Origin: Bacteroidota bacterium
GTDB lineage: Bacteria > Bacteroidota > Ignavibacteria > Palsa-1295
Assembly (NCBI GenBank): GCA_030706745.1
Contig: JAUZNX010000003.1
Coordinates: 186,001 to 250,000, forward strand
Length of the DNA: 64,000 nt
Reading direction: 5' to 3'
The notes under the pieces are model-generated. The model worked only from the letters and a program-made list of their open reading frames with translations. It was not told the origin of the DNA and did not search any database. Positions 16,078-25,629 of the stretch are shown here, piece by piece. Both the position numbers and the translations under genes were made by a program. Positions within the stretch are counted from its first letter, which is position 1, and each line of letters starts with the position of its first letter.

Positions 16078-18669
16078 TTATTCCATTCCGATACGCATGC
16101 GATAGAATGAACGCCACACGAAGGTCGCTGAGATCAGAAAGAACACGAGAGCCAGAACTCGACTAATTCCCGGACCGGTCTCCACAGTAAGCTTGACTGC
16201 TAACTCGACTGCGAGCAATCCGAACAACGTGGTAAACTTGATGACGGGATTGAGAGCAACCGACGACGTGTCCTTGAAGGGATCGCCAACGGTGTCCCCG
16301 ACGACGGTGGCATCATGCAGTGGCGTCCCCTTCTGTTTCAATTCGACTTCGACAATTTTTTTCGCATTGTCCCATGCGCCACCGGCATTCGCCATGAAGA
16401 TCGCCTGGTACAAGCCAAAGATTGCGATCGAAATCAAATAGCCAATAAAAAAGTATGGCTCGACGAATGCAAATGCAAGCGTTGCGAAAAAGACAGCGAG
16501 GAAGATATTGAACATCCCCTTCTGTGCGTACTTCGTACAAATCTCGACAACCTTCTTGCTATCCTTGACAGAGGCCTTTTCAGTGCTTTCGAGATTGATA
16601 TTGGCCTTGATGAACTCCACTGCACGGTATGCGCCCGTTGTCACCGCCTGCATGGAGGCACCGGTGAACCAATAGATCATCGCTCCGCCAGTGATCAGTC
16701 CAAGCACAAATGGTGCATGCAACAGCGAAAGATACTCGGTATTTACCGTGAGTCCATTCGTGAGTGCCATGATGATCGAGAAGATCATCGTCGTGGCACC
16801 AACGACCGCCGTACCAATCAATACCGGTTTCGCGCTTGCCTTGAACGTATTGCCTGCACCGTCGTTCTCTTCGAGCATGTGCTTGGCCTTTTCGAACTGA
16901 ACATTGACATTGAAATCGCGCTTCAATTCCTGCTCGATATTCGGAACTTGCTCGATGAGCGAAAGCTCGTATACCGACTGCGCATTGTCCGTCACAGGAC
17001 CATAGGAATCAACGGCGATGGTCACAGGGCCCATGCCGAGGAATCCAAATGCAACGAGTCCGAATGCAAACACTGCGGGTGCAAGCATAAGCGGGGTCAT
17101 CGTGTTCGGCAACATTCCACCAAGGCCGTGCAAGCTGACTGTGTAGCCGAGCGCCATCAGGATTACCATGGTGAGCCCCAGCCAATAGGCCGAGAAATTC
17201 CCGGCTACCAGCCCTGAGAGAATATTGAGTGATGGACCGCCCTCACGTGAAGACGTGACGACCTCTTTTACGTGAGTGGATTTTACCGAGGTGAATATCT
17301 TCACCATTTCCGGAATGATCGCACCGGCAAGCGTGCCACATGAGATAATCGTCGCAAGTTTCCACCACAATGTCGTGTTGCCACCCAGACTCGGGATCAT
17401 CACCGATGAAACAACGAACGTGAGTCCGATCGAAATGATCGAAGTCAGCCATACCAATGATGTGAGTGGTGCCTCGAAATTCATCTCGTCGGCCTTGCCA
17501 TATTTCGCTTTGGCCCAAATGCCATTGAGAAAGTAGGCACCGGCGCTGGAAACAAGCATCATGATGCGCATCGCGAAGATCCAGACGAGGAGCTGTACCT
17601 GAGCAGTAGGATCCTTAACCGCCAGCAAAATAAACGTGATAAGCGCAACACCAGTCACGCCGTATGTCTCGAATCCGTCAGCAGATGGCCCGACAGAATC
17701 TCCGGCATTATCGCCAGTGCAATCGGCAATAACGCCAGGGTTACGCGCATCGTCTTCTTTGATCTTGAAGACGATCTTCATGAGGTCGGCTCCGATGTCA
17801 GCGATTTTAGTAAAGATACCACCGGCAATTCTCAGTGCTGCAGCACCAAGGGATTCACCGATCGCGAATCCGATGAAGCAGGGTCCCGCATAATAAGCTG
17901 GGACAAAGAGCAGAATACAGAGCATGATAAGCAGCTCGACGGAGATCAGCAACATGCCAATCGACATACCGGCTTCGAGCGGAATTGCAAAGATCGGATA
18001 CGGCTTGCCGCCCAATCCGGCAAAGGCCGTGCGCGAATTGGCGAAGGTATTGACGCGAATGCCAAACCAGGCCACGCCGTAACTGCCGAGAATACCGACA
18101 ATACTAAAGAGCAGGATGATCGTGACTGTTTGACCCACCGGGTGTCCGGGCGTAGGAGCGAGTACGCCGAAATAAAGGCCAATTACAATGGCGATGAAAA
18201 TCCAGAGAACGGCGATAAACTTTCCTTGAGTAATAAGGTAGGTTTTACACGTCTCGTAGATCAATTCCGAAATTTCGCGCATGGAGCGATGCACCGGTAG
18301 CTTCTTAAGATGCATGTAAATCATGAGGCCGAAGATAAGTCCCGCCGCACAAAAGAGGAGGCCAATGAGCAACAGGTTGTGTCCACTCATGCCGAGAAAT
18401 TGAACGCTCGAAAGATCGGGTAGAACCAGGTTCGCCTCCCCACCCGGTTCGTTGGTCGGAGCAAGCTTTTGGGCTGGCGTTTCCCCGTGACCTGCCAACT
18501 CTGCGCCGGGCTGCCCTTGCGCTGGTGCCGGTTGCTGCGTGACGACAGGGGCCTTTGCAGATGTTGTGTCGGTCTGCTGCGCCGAGAGCGGCGAACTGAA
18601 TGCCATTAGCATCAACGCCAGCACGCTGAACAGGGTGGTGCGGATCGTAGAAGTAACTCGAGATTTCAT
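16078..18669 (-). CDS. hppA: Membrane-bound ion-pumping pyrophosphatase
   Basis: 863 residues. PPi-binding motifs are present: DCTGDNAGDSVGPSADG (the DxxxxxxxD loop), and near the C-terminus GDTVGDPFKDTSS; GPVTIAVDSYGPVTDNA is the other conserved acidic segment. Many transmembrane helices are evident. The K+-site region reads NTFKA with Lys, which in this family marks K+-independent pumps (usually H+). It has an extra N-terminus: a signal peptide (LFSVLALMLMAFSSPLSAQ) and a Pro/Gln-rich stretch of about 60 residues before the first core helix. It couples PPi hydrolysis to proton (or sodium) transport across the inner membrane. Single gene with its own promoter candidate. Confidence 0.95.
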   Translation of the reverse strand: MKSRVTSTIRTTLFSVLALMLMAFSSPLSAQQTDTTSAKAPVVTQQPAPAQGQPGAELAGHGETPAQKLAPTNEPGGEANLVLPDLSSVQFLGMSGHNLLLIGLLFCAAGLIFGLMIYMHLKKLPVHRSMREISELIYETCKTYLITQGKFIAVLWIFIAIVIGLYFGVLAPTPGHPVGQTVTIILLFSIVGILGSYGVAWFGIRVNTFANSRTAFAGLGGKPYPIFAIPLEAGMSIGMLLISVELLIMLCILLFVPAYYAGPCFIGFAIGESLGAAALRIAGGIFTKIADIGADLMKIVFKIKEDDARNPGVIADCTGDNAGDSVGPSADGFETYGVTGVALITFILLAVKDPTAQVQLLVWIFAMRIMMLVSSAGAYFLNGIWAKAKYGKADEMNFEAPLTSLVWLTSIISIGLTFVVSSVMIPSLGGNTTLWWKLATIISCGTLAGAIIPEMVKIFTSVKSTHVKEVVTSSREGGPSLNILSGLVAGNFSAYWLGLTMVILMALGYTVSLHGLGGMLPNTMTPLMLAPAVFAFGLVAFGFLGMGPVTIAVDSYGPVTDNAQSVYELSLIEQVPNIEQELKRDFNVNVQFEKAKHMLEENDGAGNTFKASAKPVLIGTAVVGATTMIFSIIMALTNGLTVNTEYLSLLHAPFVLGLITGGAMIYWFTGASMQAVTTGAYRAVEFIKANINLESTEKASVKDSKKVVEICTKYAQKGMFNIFLAVFFATLAFAFVEPYFFIGYLISIAIFGLYQAIFMANAGGAWDNAKKIVEVELKQKGTPLHDATVVGDTVGDPFKDTSSVALNPVIKFTTLFGLLAVELAVKLTVETGPGISRVLALVFFLISATFVWRSFYRMRIGME

Positions 18670-19037
18670 GCGGTCCTTACAGTAACGTTCGTGAATGTGC
18701 GACTTGCACGGTACAATAAGCTACAAAAATACGCATATTTTGCCCGCAAGAATCAAAAAGGAGCCTGAACTTCATTCCTGCTTACTTAAGCTTTCGAGAT
18801 TCTAGCGCCCAAGATTCGTTTTTAGCGTATTTCAAATTCAACTTCGTTGAAGTTTCCAAATCAATTTTGCAATTCGAGCCGAAAGAATTCACAAAGCCAT
18901 TACCTCAATCCAATTCACTGCATGCCTTCCATCACTGCACAAGATTCTTCTTTCAGAATTGGGATGCGATCGAATAGGGAAATACGACTTTGACTTGTGG
19001 ATTGAACAGCGCCAAACCATCTCATTTGGCATGAGTC
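18670..19037. other. Intergenic region between hppA and DUF190 gene
   Basis: 368 bases without a supported gene. AT-rich; holds the hppA promoter candidate (18724-18759) and a short inverted repeat AACTTC/GAAGTT near 18840. Nothing else was recognised. Confidence 0.5.
18724..18759 (-). promoter_or_regulatory. Bacteroidota-type promoter candidate for hppA
   Basis: On the minus strand TATTTTTG fits the -7 consensus TAnnTTTG, with TTTTTG 22 bases upstream as a -33 element. It would start transcription about 45-50 bases before the hppA ATG. Confidence 0.4.
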
Positions 19038-19418
19038 CTACTTCCCCTTAGGATGCCGATAAATCACAACTTCGACCGGCTCAATTGTTACCATGCCGCC
19101 GGTGACGATCTCGTCGATCTCGGGCAGGATCGCGCGAATCCGGGACTCGCGATCAATCACTTCGACGATGATTGGAAGGTCGCTCGAAAGATATTCACTC
19201 AGGATGCTCCGCCGCTTCGCGCTCGCTCCGAATCCGGCAATCGCACGCTCGACGGTTGTGCCGGCCATACCACGCTCGCGAAAGTCATTCAGCAGCGCTT
19301 CCCACAGCGGCTTACCCTTCCATTCCCCTTCTTCGGCGCGATCGGACTCGCCGATGAAGATGCGCATCGTCACGAATGGATCGTTTGAATCGGCGGGTTT
19401 AACATCTGTTCCTTTCAC
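19038..19418 (-). CDS. DUF190 family (PII-like) protein
   Basis: 126 residues with the DUF190 pattern: MRIFIGESDRAEEGEWKGKPL, LNDFRERGMAGTTVERAIAGFG, LSSDLPIIVEVIDRESRI and the final VTIEPVEVVIYRH. These small PII-like proteins often sit next to crcB, as here (crcB starts 41 bases upstream on the same strand), and are suspected to regulate transport. ATG at codon 18 is an alternative start, but the first ATG gives a better length. The link to fluoride is context only. Confidence 0.85.
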   Translation of the reverse strand: MKGTDVKPADSNDPFVTMRIFIGESDRAEEGEWKGKPLWEALLNDFRERGMAGTTVERAIAGFGASAKRRSILSEYLSSDLPIIVEVIDRESRIRAILPEIDEIVTGGMVTIEPVEVVIYRHPKGK

Positions 19419-19459
19419 CTGGATTACGCTGATTATGTTTTGATTTCGCTAATGGACTT

Positions 19460-19849
19460 CTATAGTATTGCTTCCGCGACAGCAAATCCTACCATACATG
19501 CCGCCGGGGCGAGCACCATTGTGCCACCCATGTAAAATGCCGCCGTCAAGTATTGACGCTCGGTCATTAGTGAAATGAACTCATAGCTGAACGTGCTCAT
19601 CGTTGTATAAGCACCGCAGAAGCCTGTTGTGAGCATGAGGCGAACGTGCGGCGTCGAAGCAACACCAGTCAGATACCGCATCAGGAATCCAAGCAGAAGC
19701 GAGCCCGTGACATTGATAATGAACGTCGGCCATGGAAAGTCAGGTGGAGCGAAAGACCACCGCGAGAGCCACATGCCAATAGCATAGCGGCCCGTGGTGC
19801 CACACACGGCGCCGACAGCGAGGAATGCTAATGTTCGTAAACTAAACAC
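19460..19849 (-). CDS. crcB: Fluoride channel CrcB/Fluc
   Basis: 129 residues with four transmembrane helices. Family signatures: GAVCGTTGRYAIG near the N-terminus, TFIINVTGSLLLGFLMRY in helix 2, and GFCGAYTTMSTFSYEF in helix 3, whose TTxSTFS break binds Na+ and lines the pore. The product exports fluoride as an antiparallel dimer. Co-directional with the DUF190 gene, probably an operon. No fluoride riboswitch was recognised in the 137 bases upstream. Confidence 0.96.
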   Translation of the reverse strand: MFSLRTLAFLAVGAVCGTTGRYAIGMWLSRWSFAPPDFPWPTFIINVTGSLLLGFLMRYLTGVASTPHVRLMLTTGFCGAYTTMSTFSYEFISLMTERQYLTAAFYMGGTMVLAPAACMVGFAVAEAIL

Positions 19850-20010
19850 TGGTATGCTTTGAATGCCTCAGTAGCTTCGAAAACGGCGATCTGCTATCTT
19901 TTGTCTCTTTTCTTCCCGATTAACGTGTAACTATTTGGTTCGAAATGGATTATTAGGAAGAACGGTTAACGGAGTAACACCCGAGGATGAGCTTTATTCT
20001 TCTCAAAACG

Positions 20011-21084
20011 ATGAGATCAGCACAACTAAGCGTCTCGCATCGCACGGGGTACCTCGCACTCCTTTCGTTGCTCGCGCTCGGAGCCCTCACGGCGGGATGC
20101 AGCCAGTCAACAACCTTAACGACTGAACCAAGTATAACTCAGACCAGCCATGTTCACATCGATATTAGTGGTTCTTTCAGTGGATCCATGTGCGGTCGAA
20201 ACGTTGTGGCATTCAGTCCTGATGGGTCGAAAATCGCTCTCTTCCCATCATACTGTACTCCCGTGGTTATTTTCGATGTCAGCGCCGGAAAGCCGCTGGA
20301 AACAGATTGGCCATTCTCTAGTGAACCAATGGGCAACATCTCTCTCCAATTTAGCCGTGACGGCAACACGTTTCTGGCATACGGACAACGCTCTGGTATT
20401 GCTGGTGAAGGTGCGAACGTGAGTTGCTGGAAGAGCGACGGTACTTCGCTAGGGGGGCTCAATTCCAATCACTCAAATTACATTTATTCTGCAACCCTGA
20501 CGCCGGACGGTGCCTCGGTCATCATCGCGGATGTTTCCGGCGTATATAAATACGATATTGCCTCGCGCACTATCACGGCAAGATTCGCAGTTCCTGGATC
20601 CGTTAAGGTTGACGGTGTCACTGCAAATGGTACCCGGTTGGTTGTATCAAGCTCGGACACCGTCTACATTTGGGACATGGCCTCGAATCGGGCAGTTTCT
20701 AGCTTCAAAATATTAAGCGTTCGTGAAGGAGAAACTGGAATTCTTTCCCCAGACGGGGCAATCATTGCCTTCACATATCCTTCGCTGAACTTTTATAGCC
20801 TCACCTCTGGCACGGCTATAAACCCTGCCCCAATCATAGGCTACAATTTTGTCGGCATCCATCCAGACAACGCTCGATTCTTGGCATGGCACACCGGCCA
20901 GGGGAATGGTCCCGGCTTATTCAGCATCAGTGACGGTTCTGCCTCGCAGCTATTCGATGCGCCGGACAGTCTCGGATATCATTTCGGCGCCGCTATCAGT
21001 GCGAATGGGAAGTTGGCTGCGTCAGTCTATGGGAGTGGGAATGGATACGATGGAAGTGTGCTACGAATTTGGGACGTAAAATAA
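20011..21084 (+). CDS. Beta-propeller (WD40/YVTN-like) lipoprotein
   Basis: About 357 residues from the ATG at 20011; an ATG at 19987 is possible. The signal peptide ends in the lipobox ALTAGC, so it is a lipoprotein. Repeated blocks AFSPDGSKIALFPSYCTPVVIFDVS, TLTPDGASVIIADVSGVYKYDI, LVVSSSDTVYIWDMASNRAVSSF and KLAASVYGSG..LRIWDV are propeller blades. It is about as similar to the C-terminal half of the next gene as a tandem duplicate, including the first residues (KTM then RSA/KSA). Role unknown; no enzyme motif. Likely a periplasmic-face or surface scaffold. Confidence 0.8.
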   Translation: MRSAQLSVSHRTGYLALLSLLALGALTAGCSQSTTLTTEPSITQTSHVHIDISGSFSGSMCGRNVVAFSPDGSKIALFPSYCTPVVIFDVSAGKPLETDWPFSSEPMGNISLQFSRDGNTFLAYGQRSGIAGEGANVSCWKSDGTSLGGLNSNHSNYIYSATLTPDGASVIIADVSGVYKYDIASRTITARFAVPGSVKVDGVTANGTRLVVSSSDTVYIWDMASNRAVSSFKILSVREGETGILSPDGAIIAFTYPSLNFYSLTSGTAINPAPIIGYNFVGIHPDNARFLAWHTGQGNGPGLFSISDGSASQLFDAPDSLGYHFGAAISANGKLAASVYGSGNGYDGSVLRIWDVK

Positions 21085-21302
21085 TCTAGGAGCTTCGTTC
21101 TTTCAGCCAACCACCGCGAGAACGCCGATGGCATAGCGGCTTAGGTGCTACATAAGGCGCAATCCGCGAGGGATGCGAGAGTAGTCCTTCATAATTCATA
21201 TTTTCCCCTTCCGCGATGTAACTTCCGGACCTTTGAAGGGTTCTTGGTAGGGGCGGTATTGAGGGTTTCGCCCACCGATTGATTTATTTCATTCCCAAGA
21301 CC

Positions 21303-23597
21303 ATGAAATCAGCACATTCCCGAGTCTCGTTTCGGACTGGTATTTATACCTGTTATATCTTACTGACGGTTGCGGCGTTTGCATCCGGTTGCCGCCGCGC
21401 GCCCACGACTCCGCCAGAGACATCTTACATCTCAACGACGATCGCCGGTCAGATCACCGATGAATCGGGTGCTCCACTCGCAGGAGTATCGGTCACTGCC
21501 GGGCCGTTAGGATCAACTGTCGCAATGACTGATGCCAACGGACTATACTCCCTGCATAATGTTAGTGCCCAGGCCGACCACGCCTTTATCATTACACGGA
21601 AACCGGGCTACTTCAACGGCGCGCGGGCTGGTATTCCAAGTATGAACGGCGTCACATACCTGAATCTCTCGATGGCGAGCAGCGCCACGATCGGAACTAT
21701 AGATGCTGCGTCGGGCGGGACCGTAGCGCTTCCATCCGGCGGAAGCATCAGCCTGCGATCCGGCGGTGTCGTGACCTCCTCCGGTTCGGCCTATACAGGC
21801 ATGGTCTCCATCAGCGCGAAGCATCTCGATCCGACGAGCGCGAATTTTTCGAAGCTGTTCGCAGGCGATCTCAAGGGTCAGCACAGCGATGGCACTTCAG
21901 CAGAACTGGAATCGTATGGTGTGATCCTGGCGGAGTTACATGGCTCGAATGGGGAAATGCTGCAGCCAGCATCCGGCAGCCCCGCCACGTTGACGATGCC
22001 AATTGCGGCTACGCAACAAGCTTCCGCGCCAGCCACGATCCCACTATGGTATTTCAATGAAACGATCGGCCTTTGGAAGGAAGAAGGTAGCGCTACGAAG
22101 CAAGGCACAATCTACGTCGGGACCGTTAATCACTTCTCTTCGTGGAATTGCGATTGGAGTGGACCATGGGGTCAGGTGAAAGGCCAGATCCTTTGCAGTG
22201 GTGTGCCGATTCCAACCGTAGTCGTGAATTTGGGTGCGCCTGGTGAGCAAGTAATCACTGATGGTGGCGGATTCTTTACTGCCAGAGTGCCTGCTGACCC
22301 TGCGCGAATCCCTATTGCGATTCAAGTGATTGGAACTGATAATCATGGTCTTTTCTACATGCTTCATCCGATTCCCGTCAATGTACCTGCAAACGGGACA
22401 GTAGATATGGGACAAATTACACTCGATTCGCACTGTCCGAGTTATTTAGCTGGGACATTGGAGAATTGTAGCAATCGGCCGACTCCTGGGATGGTCATGG
22501 CCAATTACAGTGGCGGGATGAGTTACGTCTATACCGCCGACGGTAATTTCAGGATTACGGCGCCTGCGGGCACAGCCGTTATTTTGTCTGCAACAGCGAG
22601 CACGGGAGATATCGCGCAGCCGCAATCCATGACGGCCGGCCTCGAAGGCATCATAACATCGACACCAAATCTGGTCGCGTGCAGCAGCCAGACAAGCGAT
22701 ATTAATCTTGATATTTCGGGCACATATACGGGTAAGGCTCTCGCATTTAGCCCGGACGGTTCCAAACTTGCAACCATCGCTTCGAATGGGACAGATGTCG
22801 TCTTGCTCGATGCCACGACCGGCAACACGCTTGTGACACTTCCTGCTGCGTTTTCTAAGTATGCGTATTCTCCATCGATTCAGTTTAGCGGTAACGGGAA
22901 TACGATCCTGACTACTGCGGGGTATTATGGCGGATTTGACTGCTGGAAGCTCGATGGGACCCGTCTGACGCCTTCGACAGTAAGTTCAATCTCTGCTGTG
23001 CCCTCGATTGATGGCGCATCTGTAATTGGAAGCGACCAAGCTCACGGCGTCTTCAAGTATGATATCGGAACACATTCATTTGCGGCAACTTATTCCGTCC
23101 CTTCGACCAGAGGGCCGGGCATGGTAATGGGTCTCATGCCTTCTGGGACCCAGTTTGTCGTGTCCTCTGCCAATACAGTGTATCTCTGGGATATGAATAC
23201 AAACCAAGCTGTATCAAGCTTCCTGACGTCAAGTAACGTTCAAGACAGCATGGCACAAGGGAGTGCCCTCTCGCCAGACGGCAGTATTATCTGCCTGAGT
23301 GCATCGAGCATGAAATTCTTTGGAATCGCTACAGGCACGGCGATCAACACATCGACGATCAGCCAGTCGTATGGCCAATCCTTCGGTATACTTCCTGACA
23401 ATTCCCGATTCATCGCGCAGTATCGATCCGGCCTGGGCAATACCGTCGGCTTGTTCAACATTACTAATGGTATTCCGTCGTATTTATTCGATGCGCCGAG
23501 CAGCTTCGGGAATTCATCCGCAGTGGCGATCTCTCATAACGGAAAGCTCGCAGCGGCGGTCTATGCAAACAACTTGCGCATTTGGAGCGTGAAATAA
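21303..23597 (+). CDS. Lipoprotein with carboxypeptidase-regulatory-like domain and C-terminal propeller
   Basis: 764 residues from the ATG at 21303; a TTG at 21279 would add eight. Lipobox FASGC. The N-terminal region carries a carboxypeptidase-regulatory-like fold (ITDESGAPLAGVSVTAGPLG... TDANGLYSLHNV), then a beta-rich middle with a second such module (GQVKGQILCSGVPIPTVVVN) and a third CSNRPTPGMVMANYSGG. The last 300 residues repeat the propeller of the preceding gene (LAFSPDGSKLATIASNG, VYLWDMNTNQAVSSF, LRIWSVK). Probably a duplicated and extended copy of its neighbour; function unknown. Confidence 0.78.
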   Translation: MKSAHSRVSFRTGIYTCYILLTVAAFASGCRRAPTTPPETSYISTTIAGQITDESGAPLAGVSVTAGPLGSTVAMTDANGLYSLHNVSAQADHAFIITRKPGYFNGARAGIPSMNGVTYLNLSMASSATIGTIDAASGGTVALPSGGSISLRSGGVVTSSGSAYTGMVSISAKHLDPTSANFSKLFAGDLKGQHSDGTSAELESYGVILAELHGSNGEMLQPASGSPATLTMPIAATQQASAPATIPLWYFNETIGLWKEEGSATKQGTIYVGTVNHFSSWNCDWSGPWGQVKGQILCSGVPIPTVVVNLGAPGEQVITDGGGFFTARVPADPARIPIAIQVIGTDNHGLFYMLHPIPVNVPANGTVDMGQITLDSHCPSYLAGTLENCSNRPTPGMVMANYSGGMSYVYTADGNFRITAPAGTAVILSATASTGDIAQPQSMTAGLEGIITSTPNLVACSSQTSDINLDISGTYTGKALAFSPDGSKLATIASNGTDVVLLDATTGNTLVTLPAAFSKYAYSPSIQFSGNGNTILTTAGYYGGFDCWKLDGTRLTPSTVSSISAVPSIDGASVIGSDQAHGVFKYDIGTHSFAATYSVPSTRGPGMVMGLMPSGTQFVVSSANTVYLWDMNTNQAVSSFLTSSNVQDSMAQGSALSPDGSIICLSASSMKFFGIATGTAINTSTISQSYGQSFGILPDNSRFIAQYRSGLGNTVGLFNITNGIPSYLFDAPSSFGNSSAVAISHNGKLAAAVYANNLRIWSVK

Positions 23598-23641
23598 TCT
23601 TAGGGTATTGCCATCGTCCATCCTGTGGAAACGCAGGAATG

Positions 23642-23680
23642 ATCGGGTATCGGAGTTTTTCCGGTACCCGATTCTTTTTT
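23642..23680 (+). terminator. Rho-independent terminator
   Basis: Stem ATCGGGTATCGG / CCGGTACCCGAT with one wobble pair, loop AGTTTTT, then TCTTTTTT. It ends the propeller-lipoprotein transcript and isolates glmS. Confidence 0.88.
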
Positions 23681-23739
23681 AGGAGCCGGAACATCGAACA
23701 AGATTGTTCGTCTCAACGGAATCACCAGAACACCAGATT

Positions 23740-25629
23740 ATGTGTGGAATTGTCGGATATATCGGTAATCGCGAAGCAACCCCAATCCTCCTCTCAGGCT
23801 TGAAACGCCTGGAATATCGCGGCTATGATTCGGCCGGTCTGGCCTTGCTCGAAGATCTGCCTCGAGCAATCTCCAGCAATGGACACGGTACGGAACTTGT
23901 CACCGCCACGCGACTCGTAATCGAAAAGTGCAAGGGCAAGGTCGCGGACCTTGAAGAACTTTCGGCGCGCAATCCTCACCATTCCACGGTTGGCATTGGC
24001 CACACGCGCTGGGCGACCCATGGTGTGCCGAGCGATGCGAACGCTCATCCGCACAGCGATCAGAATGAAAAAATCGCTCTTATCCATAATGGGATCATTG
24101 AGAATTACTCCCAAATCAAGCGGCGACTAATAGATCGAGGCCATACCTTCCGGACCGAGACGGATACGGAGGTTCTGGCACATCTCATCGGAGAATTCTT
24201 CGAACAAAATCATAATTTGACGGAGGCTGTAAGGCTTTCGCTCAATGAAGTCATCGGGACATATGGAATCGCCGTTGTGGCTGCCGACGATCCGAATGAA
24301 ATCGTCGTTGCTCGCAAAGGCTCCCCACTCGTCATCGGAGTCGGCGCGGACCATGAGTATTTCGTCGCCAGCGATGCTGCAGCAATCATTGCACACACGC
24401 GGCAAGTGATCTATCTTTCGGATAACGAGATGGCGACCATCTCTCGAAGTGGAATCAAGACCCGCACGATTTCGAATATCGAGATCACGAAGCCCATCGA
24501 GCACATCGAGATGGAGCTCGAGGCGATTGAAAAAGGCGGATACGATCACTTCATGTTGAAAGAGATCCACGAGCAACCCCGCACAATCACCGATGGCATG
24601 CGTGGCCGCCTCATCGAAGAAGAAGGCAATGTAGTACTCGGAGGACTACAAAATCATTTACGAGAACTACGCCGCGCGAAACGCCTCATCATCACTGCCT
24701 GCGGTACGAGCTTCCATGCCGGACTCATCGGCAAATACATGATCGAGCAATACGCGCGAATTCCGGTTGATATTGAATATGCCAGTGAATTTCGATATCG
24801 CAATCCCATCGTCGGCGATGACGACGTCATGTTCGCGATCAGTCAATCCGGAGAGACCGCCGACACACTCGCCGCGCTTCGTGAAGCGAAACGCAAGGGT
24901 GCACTCGGCCTTGGCATGGTCAATGTCGTTGGTTCGACAATCGCACGGGAATCCGATGCCGGTGTTTATGTCCATGCCGGTCCGGAGATTGGCGTCGCAT
25001 CAACAAAGGCGTTCACCTCGCAGTTGACCGCGTTCGCGCTAATAACGATCATGCTTGGCCGCATGCGCCATTTATCCGTAGTCGATGGCCGCGCGATGAT
25101 CCGTGAGTTACTCTCCTTGCCAGAGAAGGTGCAGCGCACCCTCGAACGCACGGAAGCACAGGTCAAAGAGATTGCGGAGATTTACAAGGATGCAACGAAC
25201 TTCCTTTATCTCGGTCGCGGGTATAATTATCCAGTCGCGCTCGAAGGCGCTTTGAAGTTAAAGGAGATTTCCTATATCCACGCGGAAGGCTATCCCGCCG
25301 CCGAGATGAAGCACGGTCCTATTGCGCTCATCGATGAGAATATGCCGGTCGTCTTTGTCGCGCCGCATGATGATGTCTATGAGAAGATCCTTTCGAACAT
25401 TCAGGAAGTTCGTGCCCGCAAAGGTGTCGTGATCGCCATTGCGACGGAAGGCGATGAGCATATCAAGGAACTGGCCGAGCATGTGATATTCATTCCCGAA
25501 ACCCTCTCGATGCTCACACCCATCCTCTCCGTCGTACCATTGCAACTACTCGCGTATTATATTGCAGCGGCTCGTGGCTGCAATGTCGATCAACCTCGAA
25601 ATCTGGCAAAGTCGGTAACGGTGGAATGA
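23740..25629 (+). CDS. glmS: Glutamine-fructose-6-phosphate aminotransferase
   Basis: 629 residues, starting MCGIVGYIGN so that the nucleophilic Cys follows the removed Met; an upstream TTG-region reading was rejected for this reason. Glutaminase motifs: GLKRLEYRGYDSAG, IGHTRWATHG, HNGIIENY. Two SIS domains follow (ACGTSFHAGLIGKYMIEQYARIPVDI, ISQSGETADTLAALREAK; LYLGRGYNYPVALEGALKLKEISYIHAE) and the end is NLAKSVTVE. It makes glucosamine-6-phosphate for peptidoglycan and LPS. A short insertion of about 20 residues (residues 45-70) lengthens the glutaminase domain. Its stop overlaps the next start as ATGA. Confidence 0.97.
   Translation: MCGIVGYIGNREATPILLSGLKRLEYRGYDSAGLALLEDLPRAISSNGHGTELVTATRLVIEKCKGKVADLEELSARNPHHSTVGIGHTRWATHGVPSDANAHPHSDQNEKIALIHNGIIENYSQIKRRLIDRGHTFRTETDTEVLAHLIGEFFEQNHNLTEAVRLSLNEVIGTYGIAVVAADDPNEIVVARKGSPLVIGVGADHEYFVASDAAAIIAHTRQVIYLSDNEMATISRSGIKTRTISNIEITKPIEHIEMELEAIEKGGYDHFMLKEIHEQPRTITDGMRGRLIEEEGNVVLGGLQNHLRELRRAKRLIITACGTSFHAGLIGKYMIEQYARIPVDIEYASEFRYRNPIVGDDDVMFAISQSGETADTLAALREAKRKGALGLGMVNVVGSTIARESDAGVYVHAGPEIGVASTKAFTSQLTAFALITIMLGRMRHLSVVDGRAMIRELLSLPEKVQRTLERTEAQVKEIAEIYKDATNFLYLGRGYNYPVALEGALKLKEISYIHAEGYPAAEMKHGPIALIDENMPVVFVAPHDDVYEKILSNIQEVRARKGVVIAIATEGDEHIKELAEHVIFIPETLSMLTPILSVVPLQLLAYYIAAARGCNVDQPRNLAKSVTVE

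Noticed and set aside
16315-17217. 300-codon frame antisense to hppA
   Set aside because: A Cys/His/Arg-rich shadow of a conserved gene; no start signal or homology pattern.
19850-19986. Fluoride riboswitch before crcB
   Set aside because: The conserved fluoride-aptamer sequence and pseudoknot were not found.
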